DNA from: a bacterium
GTDB taxonomy: Bacteria; RBG-13-66-14; B26-G2; WVWN01
DNA: 50,950 nt
Assembly: GCA_035529855.1 (NCBI GenBank)
Contig: DATKVX010000126.1
Location: forward strand, 1 to 50,950
Direction of reading: 5' to 3'
Each line of letters begins with the position of its first letter. Within the stretch, counting starts at the first letter, position 1. The position numbers and the translations under genes are program-made. The notes beneath the pieces are model-generated. The model did not search any database. It was not told the origin of the DNA and saw only the letters and a program-made list of their open reading frames with translations. Shown here one piece after another: positions 50,001 through 50,950 of the stretch.

Positions 50001-50025
50001 AAAAAAAGGGGCGACGGCGTCGCCC
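50001..50025 (-). terminator. Terminator between the lipoprotein gene and hemW
   Basis: 7-bp stem GGGCGAC/GTCGCCC with a 3-nt loop; minus strand continues C then TTTTTTT. On the plus strand TTTTT follows, so it could work in both directions. Confidence 0.85.
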
Positions 50026-50036
50026 TTTTTCACGGT

Positions 50037-50621
50037 TTACGTTGGAACGCTGGTTCTATCCCACCAGGCTATAAGCCGCCAGCGGTCCTCGCTTTGTTCG
50101 TTCTGATATTTTTCGAACTTGAAATTACAATAACCCTGGTCGGCGCCATAACCGTTAAGTTCGTCTATCATTAAGATGAGCGATATGGATATATTATCAG
50201 CCTGGTATTCGTTTTCTTCGGGTTCTGGCTCGCCGACGCGGCTCGTCGGTATGGAGAGCGAAATGCTGTATGCGTTCTGGAACATTTTTTCCGTAGCGCT
50301 CCAGTCGTCCGTATAGCTCCACGATTCGGGGATTATGTAGTTCTCGTTACCGGGCGGCGATTTCCCCACGTCGCGGGGGTCGAAGTAGAAGACGAAATTG
50401 GGGCTCAAAGCCTTTTTGTAAAGGTTAATGTCCGTTTGGTTGTACGCGATTTCGATGTTTTTTAAGACGTTTACGGGGCTGGTCATTAAGACGGGTTGCT
50501 GCGGCCGCTCAGGGTCCGGCGGGCTAAACAAGCAACCCGTTAGTGCCATAGCCGCCGCCGCGGCGGCCGCGGTTACGAATATGGCCCGCAACGTACCGTA
50601 CTTTTTACTTTGATATTCCAT
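50037..50621 (-). CDS. Hypothetical lipoprotein, possibly NTF2/SnoaL-like fold
   Basis: 194 residues. Signal peptide with lipobox (MEYQSKKYGTLRAIFVTAAAAAAAMALTGC), then a proline-rich spacer and a compact domain (VNVLKNIEIAYNQTDINLYKKALSPNFVFYFDPRDV...WSYTDDWSATEKMFQNAYSISLSIPTSR...GYCNFKFEKYQNEQSEDRWRLIAWWDRTS). The pattern xxLExAYxxxDxxxYxxLLxPxFxFxF and WRLIxWxD is seen in small lipoproteins with an NTF2-like fold common in FCB-like genomes. No catalytic residues known. GAGAGGT precedes ATG 50621. Perfect promoter upstream, terminator downstream: a single-gene unit. Confidence 0.78.
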   Translation of the reverse strand: MEYQSKKYGTLRAIFVTAAAAAAAMALTGCLFSPPDPERPQQPVLMTSPVNVLKNIEIAYNQTDINLYKKALSPNFVFYFDPRDVGKSPPGNENYIIPESWSYTDDWSATEKMFQNAYSISLSIPTSRVGEPEPEENEYQADNISISLILMIDELNGYGADQGYCNFKFEKYQNEQSEDRWRLIAWWDRTSVPT

Positions 50622-50664
50622 CAGTACCTCTCGTTTTATTCTCTCAGTGTTGATTCCAACGGTT

Positions 50665-50693
50665 ATTATATTTTAAAAAGTCGTCGATGTCAA
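50665..50693 (-). promoter_or_regulatory. Perfect-consensus promoter of the lipoprotein gene
   Basis: Minus strand: TTGACA (50693-50688), exactly 17 nt, TATAAT (50670-50665). Second perfect promoter in the window. Confidence 0.92.
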
Positions 50694-50950
50694 GCCGTTT
50701 GCCACGATATAAGTATCGGCGGGGCGGGAATAGTTACGCGTTTTTTACGCCGGGGGGTTCCGTGGCCGGGCGGGAACGGCTTGCGCTTTCGGGGAGTTCG
50801 CGGCCTAAACTTCGGCCGCCCGGATGGCGCTTTTTGCCCGGGCGCCCCCGCGAAGTCCCGTTGCGGAGGGGGGGGGCGTTTATCGCCCGTTCTCGCTACG
50901 CGAGGCCGTCGGGGAGCGGTAGTATTCGGCGGGGGGGGGGGGGGGGGGGA
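50694..50950. other. Non-coding, low-quality contig end with poly-G
   Basis: No gene or RNA is recognisable in this stretch. It contains a run of about 9 G near 50869-50877 and a final run of 19 G (50931-50949). Such runs at a sequence end are typical of sequencing or assembly artefacts. Confidence 0.7.

Overview
The window looks like a fragment of a GC-rich diderm bacterium, most likely from an uncultured candidate phylum near the Fibrobacterota-Chlorobiota-Bacteroidota (FCB) superphylum. The evidence is a PorV/PorQ-type outer-membrane protein, a probable porin O/P, and two secreted proteases that end in the type A C-terminal sorting signature of type IX secretion. I cannot name the phylum from sequence alone. 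It is ordinary chromosomal DNA: no transposase, phage gene, integrase, attachment site or CRISPR array was seen. Promoters are mostly easy to read as AT-rich TTGACA / 16-17 nt / TATAAT islands in GC-rich DNA. The last bases are a 19-base G run that looks like an end-of-contig artefact.

Layout, left to right. Positions 1-2464 (minus): the N-terminus of uvrA (cut by the window edge), a small lipoprotein, an FMN-binding split-barrel protein, a periplasmic TPR protein and a CAU tRNA that directly precedes it. 2584-4614 (minus): groES-groEL. 4816-11541 (minus): accD followed by three tandem paralogous five-helix membrane proteins of the sulfatase/alkaline-phosphatase superfamily. 11729-16025: a cyclic-nucleotide-gated MscS-type channel (minus), tRNA-Val(GAC) (plus), and a minus cluster crp/fnr-like regulator, DUF3307 and PorV-like. 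16209-22138 (plus): ferredoxin, DUF116, M1 aminopeptidase, a cysteine desulfurase homologue and an M23 peptidase. 22156-33929 (minus): a 1287-residue TPR/DUF3857/transglutaminase protein, a 42-residue membrane protein, and a tightly coupled surface-glycan operon (sulfatase-like, YfhO-like, GT39, GT4) behind a PH-domain gene. 33947-35757 (minus): GH10-like hydrolase and a SurA-N-like lipoprotein. 35866-44832 (plus): DUF302 and ferritin-like pair, subtilisin, HtrA/DegP, DnaJ, TPR lipoprotein, TolB-like propeller, small membrane protein and NAD-dependent epimerase. 44881-50693 (minus): porin, leuS, hemW and a lipoprotein.

Themes. Much of the window serves envelope and protein quality control: GroESL, DnaJ, HtrA, a SurA-like fragment, M23, and T9SS-type exported proteases. 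A second theme is surface polymer modification: four sulfatase-fold proteins all carry Thr where true sulfatases carry Cys or Ser, so they resemble phosphoglycerol/phosphoethanolamine transferases (LtaS/EptA type) more than sulfatases.

The most interesting signal is upstream of leuS. A consensus promoter starts transcription at, or within a base of, the ATG of a 16-residue peptide with five Leu codons, including the run CTA-CTA-CTT. Mutually exclusive hairpins and an intrinsic terminator follow just before leuS. This has the full architecture of ribosome-mediated leucine attenuation of a leucyl-tRNA synthetase. Other points worth a second look are a cysteine desulfurase homologue with Arg in place of the PLP-binding Lys, and at least seven intrinsic terminators that sit within about 30 nt of the next start codon.
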